From: Zingiber officinale
Lineage: Eukaryota; Streptophyta; Magnoliopsida; Zingiberales; Zingiberaceae
Direction: 5' to 3'
Assembly: GCF_018446385.1 (NCBI RefSeq)
Contig: NC_055994.1
Coordinates: forward strand, 36,624,868 to 36,688,867
DNA length: 64,000 nt
The notes under the pieces are model-generated. The model made no database searches. It was given only the letters and a program-made list of their open reading frames with translations, and was not told the DNA's origin. Shown in pieces: positions 48,041 through 59,252 of this stretch (the first letter of the stretch is position 1; each line of letters begins with the position of its first letter). Made by a program: the position numbers and the translations under genes.

Positions 48041-48205
48041 GGAGGCGCCTCCAAGCCTGTCCGAGGTGCCTCTAGGCCGCCGAGTCGTACGGGTGGATCA
48101 GGGCAAACCTGGTCGCATCTCATCCCTCTCAAGGCGCCTCCAAATTGCTCCAAGGCGCCTCCAACGCCTGGTCGAAGGCGCCTCCAAGCCCCATGGAGGC
48201 GCCTC
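48041..48205. repeat. Six-copy palindrome cluster in E LTR
   Basis: Copies of AGGCGCCT, usually extended to GGAGGCGCCTCC or close to it: 48041-48052 (perfect 12-mer), 48063-48072 (AGGTGCCT variant), 48132-48139, 48153-48160, 48176-48183 and 48196-48205. All lie within 165 bp immediately upstream of the TATA-like box in element orientation. Confidence 0.9.
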
Positions 48206-48811
48206 GGACACTGTTTATCCGAGGTTTGAGTTGCTCCTTTATTCCTACAAATTGTGTTAGTCCCAAACACAAACCTTGCAAAACAAAGTTAGCACAGAAA
48301 TAATATTATAGATAAACTTGACAGTCGTCGGACTATCCGGGTCTAACTTCGGATTTCCAACCGGAAATCCTAAGTCGACCCGACGCCTACTATTCCCTCT
48401 ATGGGGAACGCGTCCTCACCTACTCCACTCAGGAGATTTACTTGTTGCCAGTGCGATCCTCCAGACCGACTGAACTTTTGCTCAGTGTTCGGAGCTTCCA
48501 GACTTTCTGCTGGACTTCCGCTTCCCGGTTGGTCCAGTCTTTCACCTGGTTCGCAACACCAGGACTTTCCACCTAGGGTTACCCACCTAGGACTTTTGCC
48601 TGAAGCTGTCGACCCGCCAAGACTTTCCGCATATGGTTACCACGCCCTAGGGTTTTCCACCTACCTAACCGCAGCTAGGACTTTTGCCTATGTACACTTA
48701 GGACTTTTCTACAAACTTGTTCAGCATATTAGAAACCAAAACACCTTAACTTTGAACCCTTTGACATAATCAAAATATAGGTTCGATCGTCGGATGCTTC
48801 CCGCACCAACA

Positions 48812-48826
48812 ATCTCCCCCTTTTTG
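48812..48826 (-). other. Polypurine tract of E
   Basis: Minus strand AAAAAGGGGGAGAT directly before the LTR start TGTTGGTGC; fixes the LTR as the 3' one and the element as minus strand. Confidence 0.88.
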
Positions 48827-49898
48827 ATTATGGTAATACGGTTCAAAGTTAAGTAAAAAAATATGACAGTAAGTATAGAAAAAACATGAGCATAAATAAA
48901 AAAACTTTATGCTTCCCCCATGATTATGTTTAAGTTTACTCTTTACTTAACTTTTCTCTCTCCCCCTTTGACATAAATCAAAAAGAAAACTAGGAAAAGA
49001 GAAAAACAAATATTCAATTTTAAACTCCCCTGAAGGGTAGCACATATTTTTCGAAAAGAAATCAACGTATCTATATTTTTAGCTTTTAAAATGATTGCGT
49101 TGAAAAAGCACTTTGCCAGATTGCAGAGTTTAGAACATAATTTTAGTTTAAAGAAAACTTGATTAAGCTTGAGAAATACTTCACTTAAGGGTAGATAACA
49201 TAGTCAAAATAAAAAGTATTTTAACTTGATTTTTCAAAGAAAACTTAGTCAAATTTGAAGTAACTTAGTCAAAATAAAAAATATTTAGTTAACTTTTTAA
49301 AAAACTTCTTGAAAGAAATATTTAGTTAACTTTTTAAATTAGAAAATGATTTTAATAAGGATATATATATATATATATTTCTAAAAATACTTAGTTAAAT
49401 TCTTAGTTTGAAAAGTAGGGAGTTTGATAGGGGATAATAAAAAATATATAGCCAAATTAGAGATAGTTTTGAAAGACCATTTAATACTGAGTTAATTTTG
49501 AAAAGTTTTTCGAAAGATATTTAATTAAATTTGAAAAGCTCTTTAAAAGTTACTTGATAATTAGCTTGACTTCGCTCACTCCCTCTTAATTAATGCAAAC
49601 ATGAATCCCTAGTGTGCTAGAGTCCAAGCATGTATAAAATATAATAGGTCTTTTATATTTTGCCTAATTTTCCATCTCACCCATTCTAGGTTTTCAGGAA
49701 TGTTTAGCATATGAGTGAGTGCAAGATAAAGTTAACTTTGTCAATAAAACTATTGAAAATATAAGTTTGAATTTTAAATGAGTAAATATTAAACTTTGAG
49801 AATATATTAAAAATTAACTAGAGTTAACATTTGTAATCATAATTTTATAATATGATTTGAGAATTAAAGATTTTTAAACCCTTTTAAATTAATTAATA
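48827..49898 (-). other. E internal non-coding region
   Basis: AT-rich, with repeated motifs such as AACTTAGTCAAAATAAAAA and ATATTTAGTTAACTTTTTAA (49180-49340) and a short (AT)n run at 49362-49378. No ORF or domain is seen where pol would be expected in a complete Sirevirus. Confidence 0.7.
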
Positions 49899-51060
49899 TT
49901 TTGAAATTAATCGAATAATATTCTGAAATTAATTGAATAATATTTTGAAATGATTTTCAAAAAAATTTTAAACGATTTTGAAATGAATTTCCAAAAGATT
50001 TTTGAAATAAATTTTCAAAAGATTTTTCAAATGATTTTTAAATGATTTTGAAATTGATTTTCAAAAGATTTTTCAAATAATTTTTTAAATGATTTTGAAA
50101 TTAAGTTTAAAAAGATTTTTAAAATAATTTTAAAAATATTTTGAAATTGGTATTTTAAAAGATTTTTAAAGTAATTTTGAAATGATTTTCAAATAATTTT
50201 TTAAAGAATTTTAAAAGATTTTTCAAATAATTTTTAAAGAATTTTAAAAGAATTTTCAACTAATTTTTAAATGTTTTTGAAATTTAGTTTTAATAGATTT
50301 TTAAAATGATTTAAAAATAATTTTGAAAGATTTTGAAATTAAGTTTAAAAAGATTTTTAAAAATATTTTTAAAATATTTTGAAATTGGTATTTTAAAAGA
50401 TTTTGAAAGTAATTTTGAAATCATTTTTAAACTATTTTGAAATTGATTTTTAAAATATTTTGAAAGTAATTTTTAAATGATTTTTAAAATATTTTGAAAT
50501 TGATTTTTAAAATATTTTGAAAGTAATTTTGAAATGATTTTTAAAATATTTTGAAATTGATTTTGAAAATATTTTAAAATTAATTTTGAAATTGGTATTA
50601 AAAATATTTTTCAAATAATTTTTAATATTTTTTAAAAGATTTCTCAAATAATTTTTAAAGAATTTTTAAAAGATTTTTCAAATAATTTTGAAAGAACTTT
50701 TAAAAGATTTTTCAAATAATTTTTAAAGAATTTTTAAAAGATTTAAAATAATTTTTAAAGAATTTTTTAAAAGATTTAAAATAATTTTTAAAATGATTTT
50801 TCAAATAATTTTGAAAGATTTTTAAATGATTTTTAAATAGTTTTGAAATTAAGTTTCAAAAGATTTTTAAAATATTTTTAAATAATTTTTTAAAATGATT
50901 TTAAAAGAATTTTAAATGATTTTTTTTAAAAAATATTATTAATTTAATTTAATTTTAATTTAATTTAATTTTGAATTTAATTTAATTTTGAATTTAATTT
51001 AATTTAATTTTTTAATTTATTTTTTTAATTTAATTTAATTTAAATTTTTTTTTTGGGTTT
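49899..51060. repeat. Long AT-rich quasi-periodic tract in E
   Basis: More than 1.1 kb built from variants of GATTTTGAAAT and GATTTTTAAAA, with T-runs about 11-13 bases apart and A-runs between. It ends in an (AATTT)n-like stretch at 50939-51050. Almost free of G+C outside the GA and GAAA positions. I find no gene. Confidence 0.85.
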
Positions 51061-51467
51061 TGTCCTTAGTCATCTCACTCGATTTAGATTTTTCAATCAG
51101 GGGATCCTATAGTTTTGTGAGATGAATTAGGTTCAATTATAGGGTTTTGTTTAACTTTATGTTAGATTCAGATTTAGCTTTGGAATCAACAAATAGACAT
51201 TCTTTTGATAAACTTCTGGGCTATGGTGAGTCACTTAGACATCATTAAAGTAACCATGCCTTCGAGGTTTTCCAAATAATCCTATCCACTGAACTTAGTA
51301 CAAAACCTTGGTCTAACTAGTTAGGATCCATAAAGGGTAGCTTCGGTCAGTTCCACTTAGCCAAATGCACCAGGTCGAAGCCATATCTTCCTAGACATGC
51401 ATAGACTAAGCTTCCCTAACATACTATTATCCAATACTTCACCAGTACCGTGGGTCAAGTTAAACTT
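51061..51467 (-). other. E internal region next to the C insertion
   Basis: More complex sequence than the tract to its left. No recognised domain in any frame; the short minus-strand ORF at 51357-51569 runs into element C. The last five bases (AACTT, 51463-51467) are the left duplication of C. Confidence 0.6.
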
Positions 51468-54111
51468 TGTCACGCCCCAGAGGAGTCCCTGTCCGAAGAA
51501 ATTTCGGCAGCATCTCCCCTGTACGACGGACAATCTGAAACTTTCTACATACATAAATACCTCAGCCACAGGCGGCTGGAATAAAAACAGTAAATAAAAT
51601 CAATCACCTCTGGCTGTCACAACCACGCAGTTAATAAAATAGTAAACAAAACAATAAAACTCTGACTCGAAATCCACCCTACTCCACTACACTCGTAAAG
51701 CTCAAAACCGACGAACCCACCTCTTCTGCCGTCCAGGCAGGCATATAGTAGAATAAAATCCAAATCATATCAAAGGTCCATCAAACGAAAGGATTCCATA
51801 CAATATCCATATGAAAAATCCAAAACAAGACTAAAACAAAGTCTGATAGAGAATAAAAAAAAAACTAAAATAAAATAACAACTCAACCCAGCAGAGGACT
51901 AGCACTACGTGCTGTGGGGACTAGCGACTGGAACTCCCTCCTGACAGCATCAACCTGAAAATAACAACAATGGAGGCGGGGTGAGTCCAACACTCAGCAG
52001 GTACAATTGATATGCAAAGTAAAGAAATAACACCTAGCACTAATCATGCGTACAGTCTCCTGATAAAGATAAAGGTAACTACAAACCGAAGAAGACAGGA
52101 GAGAATCTGTACTAACCAGGACCCGGTAAAAGGACAAACAGTCCGAAAGGTATAGAAGACCTGTATGCATGTCAATCAAGGTATCCAAGCAATGTGCAGC
52201 ATATAAGTGCAACAAACACAAACACAAACAGTAAATGCATCATGCATATGATGCCAATGTCATGGTCACCCCTGACGCCAGTCAGCCGACTCACAACAAC
52301 AGTGGGACCGAGTGGGTAGGGCTGTGACAACCGTGCACTCAGCAACACTACTCCTGATGAGTGATCGAGTGGACGGGATGCTGTCGGAGTACATACGTAC
52401 TCCTACCCCAAATCATAAATGGGGGAGCGCAATGCTCTCAACTCCCGGTACGCTGTGACGGGGAGGAATCTCTAACGTGCTACACGCTGCGTCACACTAC
52501 CCCTGAGCGGATCAACGGAGCACCGGAAGAGTCAAACTGACGTGCTACCACGCTATATCTCGCTACCCATGAGCGTCACAACGGAGCACCGAACAGTGAT
52601 GAAACTGGCAATGTGCTCGACAATAATGGAGCAATCTATCGCACAGCATGCGATCATGCAAATGGTGCATGTCACTAAGCATGGTAATATACTAATCCAA
52701 CCTCTGGACATATCATAATGTGCACCAAAGCGAATGAATCATATCAAGATATACTGATCAATAAGGTATCAAACCTAGGTCCTGAACATGTGAAACGTGG
52801 TTATATCACTACCCATGAGCATGATAGATCAGGTACAAGACCAATACGAGATGCAATCAAACAATCAATCAAACAGGTAACATGTATTGGGCAGTGATTA
52901 ACCGAAGTAAATAGGGAACACAATTAATGCAACATATTATTTTCATTACTAAGCATATCAAAGACAATAAGTCAAAAGTACCCGCCTCCGATAAAATGGT
53001 CCAAATCCTGACTCCGAGATACTCGTCTCGCGTCAAAGTCCTGTGTCCATATTTAATTTAGTTAATTCTATCATGCCTTCATTAACTAAACCAAATCATA
53101 ATTTCATTATTCAATTAGAGTTAACTCACTAACCCTAACCCTTTCCACAACTACAATGGATTAGGTATCTCCAATTATCTACAATCAAATTGTGTCAGAT
53201 TAATACATGAACTTGATACCTAACCATGTAATCTATATTTATTCTAATAACAATGCTCTTACTTCTATCCAAAACTCACCAAGAAACAGTGGGACAGTAT
53301 TGATTCCAGCAACAAGCTACAGTTTTTCCTCGAATCTGGCCGGAAGTGACGATATCCCTGCACAACTCAGTTTGGTTGGCAGATTTAGCAAGGATAACAC
53401 CCTACTACTAAATCCAAATATACAAGGAAAATCTACCTCCAAATCCGGCCACCGGTAATCCCAATTCAGCACTATCACAGTAAACGTACGTGACTGAATT
53501 GACAAAAGGGGAGAGATGTGCCACCGAACTCGAGCCCTAGATCAAATCTGCACTGCTCGGAATGAAAGAGGTGCCGGCGGCAGTAATCGAAGGCGCTCGG
53601 CTAGGGCAGAAGCTCTGCTCGACGATCGGAGGGAAAGCTCTAGGGCTGAGGAAGGCCGGCGGCAGCGCTGCTCCGGGCGGAGGGAGAGGCGATCGGCGCT
53701 GTGCCAAGACGCGGCAGAGAGGAAGAAGGGCACAGAGAAATCGGACTTGGGAGCAAGGAGGAAGCTGCCCGGCGCTGCTCTGTGCGTCGCCGACGGCAGT
53801 GGCTCGGCGTCGGGTGGCTAGGGCACCGAGGGGTGAAGGCTTCGGCGGCGGAGAGGGCAGCGGTTAGGGCTTGGAGTAGTCGGCGGCGTCGGGGAAGAGA
53901 TGAGGTGCGGGTCGGGCTTAAGGAATTCGGCGATATAAGAGAGAAAAAAGAAATAAGAAATATTTAATAAAAGAATTTATTAAAGGAACAATTCCTCACT
54001 TAAATCGGATAGCCCAAATAGACTTTTCTGGGCCCCGTTCCGGTCCCCGCTAACTCGTCCATACGAGCTCCGTAAAATTCCCGAAAAATATCCAATAATT
54101 CTGGAAAATTC
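51468..54111 (-). repeat. 3' LTR of chromovirus C
   Basis: Plus-strand start TGTCACGCCCCAGAGGAG. Its inner end stops at GGAAAATTC beside the purine tract. Compared with the 5' LTR it lacks about 36 bp that should form the LTR start (in element sense). The GC-rich block 53520-53930 contains ORFs with near-identical counterparts in the other LTR (61605-62010); they overlap in many frames and have no recognisable domain. Confidence 0.92.
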
Positions 54112-54118
54112 TCCCCCA
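54112..54118 (-). other. Polypurine tract of C
   Basis: Minus strand GTGGGGGAGA next to the shortened 3' LTR. Confidence 0.75.
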
Positions 54119-54216
54119 CTAATAAAAATTTGGTCCCCAAATTTCAATATCTACCATCGCAAGTACAAACAACATACATAGTGTATAAATGCTGAACGGT
54201 AAATAAATCACATACC

Positions 54217-54350
54217 TCAAGTGAAAAGATGGGGATATCGAGCTCGGATAGTATCCTCGAGCTCCCAAGTAGCCTCCTCGTCCGAGTGATGCTGCCATCC
54301 GACTTTAACCAGCCGGATAGTCTTGTTCCATAGCGACGCTCCTTCTAGTC
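54217..54350 (-). pseudogene. C chromodomain (frame-shifted tail of integrase)
   Basis: In the frame next to the one ending at 54345, the minus strand reads LWNKTIRLVKVGWQHHSDEE, ATWELEDTIRARYPHLFT, then a stop at 54217. The V-K-V-x-W and ATWE-x-E-D blocks are those of chromovirus chromodomains, with the aromatic W and acidic positions present. A frameshift near 54345 parts it from the rest of integrase. Confidence 0.88.
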
Positions 54351-54965
54351 GAGAATCTGTATCGGAACCTCCTCATAGGTAATGTCAAGCTGAAGGGAAA
54401 CTGGGATATCTGCCAACACATGCGCCGGATCGGGTACATATCTCCTCGGCATGGATACATGAAATACATCATGCACGCCTGCCAGGGACGGTGGTAGTGA
54501 CAGACGATAAGCTACTGCTCCTATCCTCTCCAGGATCTGGAAAGGGCCAACGTACCGCGGAGCTAGCTTACCTCTGAGGCCAAATCTCTTCACCCCTTTC
54601 GTGGGTGAAACTCGCAGAAAAACATGGTCGCCAGTAGAGAACTCCAGGGGTCTGCGCCTCCGATCAGTATAACTCTTCTGGCAGTCCTGCGCCTCTGACA
54701 TCCTCTGTCTGATAGTACGGACCAACTCTGCCTCCTGCTGAGATCTATGAGGTCCTAACAATCGAGCCTCTCCAACCTCATCCCAAAGGACGGGTGTCAC
54801 AAGGTCTACCATACAACGCCTCGAACGGTGCCATCCGGATAGCCGAATGGAAGCGTTGTTGTAGGCAAACTCTACTAATGGCAGATGGTCCTCAGCGCCT
54901 CCGAAATCCATAACACATGACCTCAGCAAGTCCTCTAAAGTCAGATGGTCCGCCTGACTGCCCAT
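54345..54965 (-). pseudogene. C integrase core end and C-terminal domain
   Basis: A 206-codon open stretch: DHLTLEDLLRSCVMDFGGAE and HLPLVEFAYNNAS (end of the DDE core), then RPLEFSTGDHVFLRVSPTKG and LAPRYVGPFQILERIGAVAY, then GVHDVFHVSMPRRYVPDPAH and YEEVPIQILD. This is the GPY/F-type integrase C-terminus that leads to a chromodomain. It continues in another frame into 54217-54350. The core between 54790 and 54850 contains a small shift (VDLVTPVLWDEVGEA for the usual TPLFWDEVGE-type block). Confidence 0.9.
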
Positions 54966-55560
54966 CCATCTGTGGATGGAAAGCAGATCAAACGAGCCGT
55001 GTGCCCAAGGCTGCTGCAGACTCGCCGTAAACGAGACGTAAACCGTGGATCTCTATCCGAAATGATACTCAATGGAACACCATGTAATCTGATAATCTCT
55101 CAATACAGCCGCCAATCGATCCGAGGATCGATCTCCGAATCGCTCAGTGCGCGGATTTGGTTAATCGATCAACGATTACCCAAATCGCGTCATGGCCTCG
55201 CCGTGTCCGGCAACCCTACCACAAAGTCCATGGTAATGTGATCCCACTTCCACTCGTGAATAGGAATCCACTGAAGTAACCTCTGGTGCTCACCTTCACC
55301 TGCCGACAAACAAGACACCTAGCTACGAAATCCGCGATGTCTTTCTTCATGCCGTTCCACCAATAGGAACGCCTCAAGTCTCGATACATACGGGTCCCAC
55401 GGATGGATCGCAAATCGAGAACGTGTGCCTCCGTAATAGCTCTGTAAGACCGGATGAGACCGAGGCGCATAATCGCCTCGAGGTATATAACACCTCCTCG
55501 TCTCGTGTGAACTCGGTGCCTTGGCTATCTCGATCGCTAATAACCGCAAATGCTGATCAC
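54965..55560 (-). pseudogene. C integrase zinc-binding and core region
   Basis: The minus strand shows [20 protein letters not shown] and [17 protein letters not shown] (55270-55410), the HHCC zinc domain with its CxxC. Then a strongly altered stretch includes the expected start of the DDE core (ITLPWTLW for ITMDFV near 55216-55240). Several small indels break the frame between 54965 and 55250, so this part would not give a working integrase as written. Confidence 0.83.
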
Positions 55561-57271
55561 TAGCTTTGCCTCTCGGATCCTCGCCCGATCGACGATCGAG
55601 CAACCATGGTAACGAGAATACCCTGCTTTGCTCCTCAAGATCTAACTCAGAAAAACTCTGAATCAAGTCTGTGACTGAAGTCCGGTGGCAAGCCAAAGTC
55701 CCTCTGGTCTTCCTGCTGAGTGCATCCGCAACCACATTAGCTTTCCCTGGGTGGTAGCTAATGGTACAATCATAGTCCTTCAGGAACTCCATCCATCTCC
55801 TCTGTCGGAGATTAAGCTCCTTCTGAGTGAAAATATATTTGAGACTCTTATGATCAGTGAGAATCTCAAATGTGATACCGTATAAATGATGTCGCCAAAG
55901 CTTCAGAGCAAAAATGATGGCAGCTAACTCCAAGTCATGAACTGGGTAGTTCTTCTCATGCTCCTTCAACTGACGAGAAGCATAAGAGACTACTCTGCCG
56001 TGCTGCATCAGAACAGCGCCCAAACCCTGAAGAGATGCGTCGGTGTAAAGTACAAATCCATCCTCTCCAGAAGGTAAAACCAAAACTGGAGCCGACACTA
56101 ATCTCCGCTTCAGCTCCTGAAAGCTGGTCTCGCAATCCTCGGTCCACGTAAACTTCACGCCTTTCCTGGTAAGGCGTGTTAGCGGCATAGCAATACGCGA
56201 GAAACCCTCGACAAATCGTCGGTAATATCCGGCCAATCCCAGAAAACTGCGGATCTCCTGCACTGACTTCGGCTGTTCCCAACTGGTGACAGCCTCGATC
56301 TTCTGAGGATCAACTGAAATACCTCTACTAGAAACCACGTGTCCCAGAAAACCGACTGAGGATAGCCAAAACGTACACTTGCTGAAATTCGCGTACAGCT
56401 GATGTCGTCGAAGAATCTCCAAAACTGTGCGAAGATGCTGTATGTGCTCCTCCTCGGAACGAGAGTAGACCAATATGTCATCAATGAAAACGATAACAAA
56501 CTGATCCAGATACTTCAGAAAGATGCGGTTCATCAAGTCCATAAACACCGCTGGAGCATTGGTAAGCCCAAATGGCATTACCAAAAACTCATAATGGCCG
56601 TATCGAGTACGGAAAGCTGTCTTCTGGATATCAGAATCTCTGACTCTCAGCTGATGATATCCGGATCGCAGATCAATCTTAGAATACACTGAAGTACCTC
56701 TGAGCTGATCAAACAAATCCTCAATCCGTGGTAATGGATATTTATTTCTGACGGTCACTGCATTCAGCTGCCTATAGTCAATACATAACCTCATGGTGCC
56801 GTCTTTCTTCTTGACAAATAGAACTGGAGAACCCCATGGTGAAACACTAGGGCGAATAAATCCCCTGTCTAAAAGCTCCTGGAGTTGAACCTTCAGCTCG
56901 TTCAACTCTTTTGGTGCCATACGATACGGAGCTTTCGATGTCGGCGCGGTTCCCGGAATCAGCTCAATAGCGAACTCCACTGGCCTTCTGGGAGGCAAAC
57001 CTGGCAGCTCCTCTGGAAATACATCTGGGTACTCCCGGACAACAGGAACGTCGGAGAGCTGCGAACTACTACTGTCCTCAGTACTGATCAACGATAACAG
57101 AAAACCATGACAGCCGTGCCTGAATCGCCGAAATAATCGAGATGCCGTCGTCTCTGATGCCAGCGAAACTCCACGAGGGTTGGTTCGGAGGCCGGAAGGT
57201 GACCACCCTCGTCTGGCAATCAACGGTAGCATGATATATTGACAGCCAATCCATGCCAAGAATGATATCAA
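55560..57271 (-). CDS. C reverse transcriptase and RNase H (long open frame)
   Basis: Part of a 650-codon open frame (55319-57271). Residues count from its first Met, which lies in overlap with the protease frame and is probably not a true start. From about residue 75: [20 protein letters not shown], then the RT fingers ([20 protein letters not shown]) and palm ([33 protein letters not shown]), with catalytic FIDD at 262-265. Then come [18 protein letters not shown] and RNase H from [15 protein letters not shown] (about 409) to VADALSRK (about 515). All key acidic residues of both enzymes are visible. It is open, but separated from protease and integrase by frameshifts. The last ~80 residues have shifted into integrase-linker sequence. 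Confidence 0.92.
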
Positions 57272-57884
57272 ACTCGACCATCTCCAATACTAGAAGATCT
57301 ACCGTAAGTACCATGTTGCCAAAGTCTAACGGGCAACCTCTGATCTCCTGGGTGACGTCTAAAGTATCACCGGACGGTAAAGAGACAGTCAATCGCCGCA
57401 ACCTAACAGTAGGTAATCTACCAATCTCCCGCATAAAGGTACGGGATATAAAAGAATGCGAACTACCAGTATCAATCAAAATATCAGCAGTAAATGCATA
57501 AATGAAAATCGTACCGCGGAAAACGGATCCGTCGGCCCGCTGAGCATCCTCTCTGGTAATAGCATGAACTCGTCCAGTCTCTGGCGGAGGAGGAGGAGGT
57601 AACGCTGCCAGCGGCTGCTGCGGCTGGGCAGAAGCCTGCCACTGAGGCGGTGCTGGATAATGAGCCAGAGAAGACTGAGAGGATGGTGACTGATACTGTG
57701 CAGCTGGCTGGGACTGAGTCTGATACTGCCCCTGAGTCGGATAATAAGGTCCTGGTGCATAACTCTGGGGTGCTACAGAAGCACTGGAGTACTCCTGTCC
57801 AAGCATGCCAAATGCTGCTGCGGAGGGAGCTGCTCCCTGCTGACGCTGTGAGGGTGTGAATCTCCGCCCTCCTCGTCGAGACAC
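57078..57884 (-). pseudogene. C aspartic protease with gag-PR linker
   Basis: A 268-codon stretch on the minus strand. A Q/P/A-rich linker comes first, then RVHAITREDAQRADGSVFRG, then the active site ILIDTGSSHSFISRTF (DTGS), LPSGDTLDVTQ, and [20 protein letters not shown]. This is a full gypsy protease domain. The frame leaves pol near 57100 and runs to a stop at 57078, while RT continues in another frame that overlaps from 57271. One indel would explain it. Confidence 0.9.
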
Positions 57885-58070
57885 TGACTGACTAGACTGT
57901 CCCCTCTGCTCTGACCCTCCGGAAGCCGTGTGCTGAGCCTTCAGCTGACAATCTCGGCTCTGGTGCCCAGGCAGTTTGCAATAAAAACAAACTGACTGTT
58001 CCAGAGTGCAGGCTGAAGTGATGTGGTCTCTGGAACCACATCGGAAACACTGTATATCGCTGGTGGACTA
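57885..58070 (-). pseudogene. C nucleocapsid with two zinc knuckles
   Basis: The minus strand reads CFRCGSRDHITSAC (about 58010-58050) and CFYCKLPGHQSRDC (about 57947-57990): two complete CX2CX4HX4C motifs, binding the element RNA. They follow the gag body and precede the protease linker, as in Tekay elements. The frame joins the gag stretch at 58068 only across a stop. Confidence 0.88.
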
Positions 58071-58517
58071 TTTCCGATCCTGCCGAGGAGACCGGAAACG
58101 TCCTGAGGAAGACTGTCCTGACTTCTGAGGCCTACGAGAAACCCCAGAAGAACTCTGACCTGATCGTCTGATCTGCCCTAAAGTCTGACCCGTATGCTTT
58201 CTTTTCCTGTCCGGATATGCTGTCTGCCGAGCTAACTCTATCATCAAAGCTCGATTCAATGCATCAGAGTAAGATGTAATCCCTAATCCGGCAAGCTGTA
58301 CATGCAGATAACCATCCAATCCCTGTATAAACTGCATCATGCGAGTTCTGTCCTCCGCAACTAACTCTGGACAAAACTGAGCCAACCGGAGGAATTCAGT
58401 ATTATACTCGGTCACAGAGCGATTATTCTGCCTCAGACTCATAAAATCCTGTCGGCGAGCCATCCGATAGGACGATGGAAAGAAACGGCTCTCAAAAGCC
58501 TCTCGAACTCGGTCCAT
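58068..58517 (-). pseudogene. gag: C gag, C-terminal capsid part
   Basis: A 149-codon stretch on the minus strand: DRVREAFESRFFPSSYRMAR, DFMSLRQNNRSVTEYNTEFL, RLAQFCPELVAEDRTRMMQF and VQLAGLGITSYSDAL. This is the retrotransposon gag domain (positions ~1-90), followed by a basic S/R/Q-rich tail. The text is well preserved up to 58490, then the N-terminal part changes frame repeatedly. Confidence 0.9.
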
Positions 58518-59252
58518 GTGACGTTAAGCTCACCAATAATAGAACGAGAAATCCACGTGCATTTGCTTCATCCGTAAATGATAGGCGACTGCTTTCTCCC
58601 ACTCGAGCAAGCCATATAGAAGAAAGTCGCTCCATAGTCTCTATCCACGACAAAGCCATACTCGGATCGAGATCTCGCGGAAAAGTGAAACGAGTCTTCA
58701 TCGACTCGGCGATCTGGAATCCTAGCTCGTGCGTAATATCGATGATCGTGCCGGGACGGTGCAGGAACTGATGGAAACACAGCGATACTACGGTGGTATG
58801 AATAAACCGGAGGAAGAACTCCCGGTGCTGTGTATATACCGGAGCATAGGCCGTCGGTGGTTGCACGCCTGGGAATAAAAGTGGTGGCAGGAGTGCAGTG
58901 GGAAAAGGTACGCGTGTGGTGCAAGGCCATCGTGAGCCTTGGGGCACAAAGGTGCCATCGTATAGGATACAAGTAGATCCAAGTGGTGGTGACCTTGAAT
59001 ACGTCGAGGTCAGGAGCAAATGTCGGTGCACACCAATGGTACCCCGATGGTACTGTAAATAAGGTAGGAGTGGATACCGGTGTGTCCAAAGTAGGTATCT
59101 CTAGCTATCGGGATTTGAGAGCCCGATGCTCCTGCATCTGAGTCATCACGGTGCGGGCTCACTAACAGTGGGCATCTCTGGCATATCGAGATCCCGTGGT
59201 CCTCGCGTGGTCGACCGACCACGCCTCGCAGAATACGAGTAGATCGTCTCAT
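58492..59252 (-). pseudogene. gag: C gag, N-terminal part, heavily frame-shifted
   Basis: Gag probably starts at 59252 with MRRSTRILRGVVGRPRED. Downstream pieces in different frames include RSPPLGSTCILYDGTFVP, ESMKTRFTFPRDLDPSMALS (about 58640-58710) and AFTFTDEANARGF-like text. Comparison with the intact C-terminal part shows a sharp drop in quality at about 58490. CG words are frequent and CTG/CAG words scarce here, as in the adjacent leader and the first kilobase of the 5' LTR. Confidence 0.8.

Larger units (their letters stand above)
47625..48811 (-). mobile_element. 3' LTR of Sirevirus-like element E
   Basis: On the minus strand it starts TGTTGGTGCGGGAAGCATCC at 48811, directly after a purine tract. 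It ends near 47625-47632 in CGCTTTCGATCC, preceded by the CCCCCCCCTCTAGCGC block common at LTR ends of this group. The exact left end is uncertain because the terminal CA is worn. It holds a TATA-like box (48025-48033) and a palindrome cluster (48041-48205). ORFs across the GC-rich part (47887-48270) follow the palindromes and are probably not genes. The 5' LTR is beyond the right window edge. Confidence 0.82.

Noticed and set aside
47887..48270. 127-codon minus-strand ORF in the E LTR
   Set aside because: It runs through the palindrome array and TATA region; its composition follows the repeats and no domain is recognisable.
49899..51060. Centromeric or telomeric satellite
   Set aside because: Units are too variable and lack a fixed monomer; the tract is bounded by E sequence on both sides.
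53516..53967. GC-rich overlapping ORFs in the C LTR, nearly identical to those at 61601-62043
   Set aside because: They lie wholly within the LTR, are open in several frames at once because of base composition, and differ by frame-neutral and frame-breaking changes alike. The duplication is simply the LTR pair.
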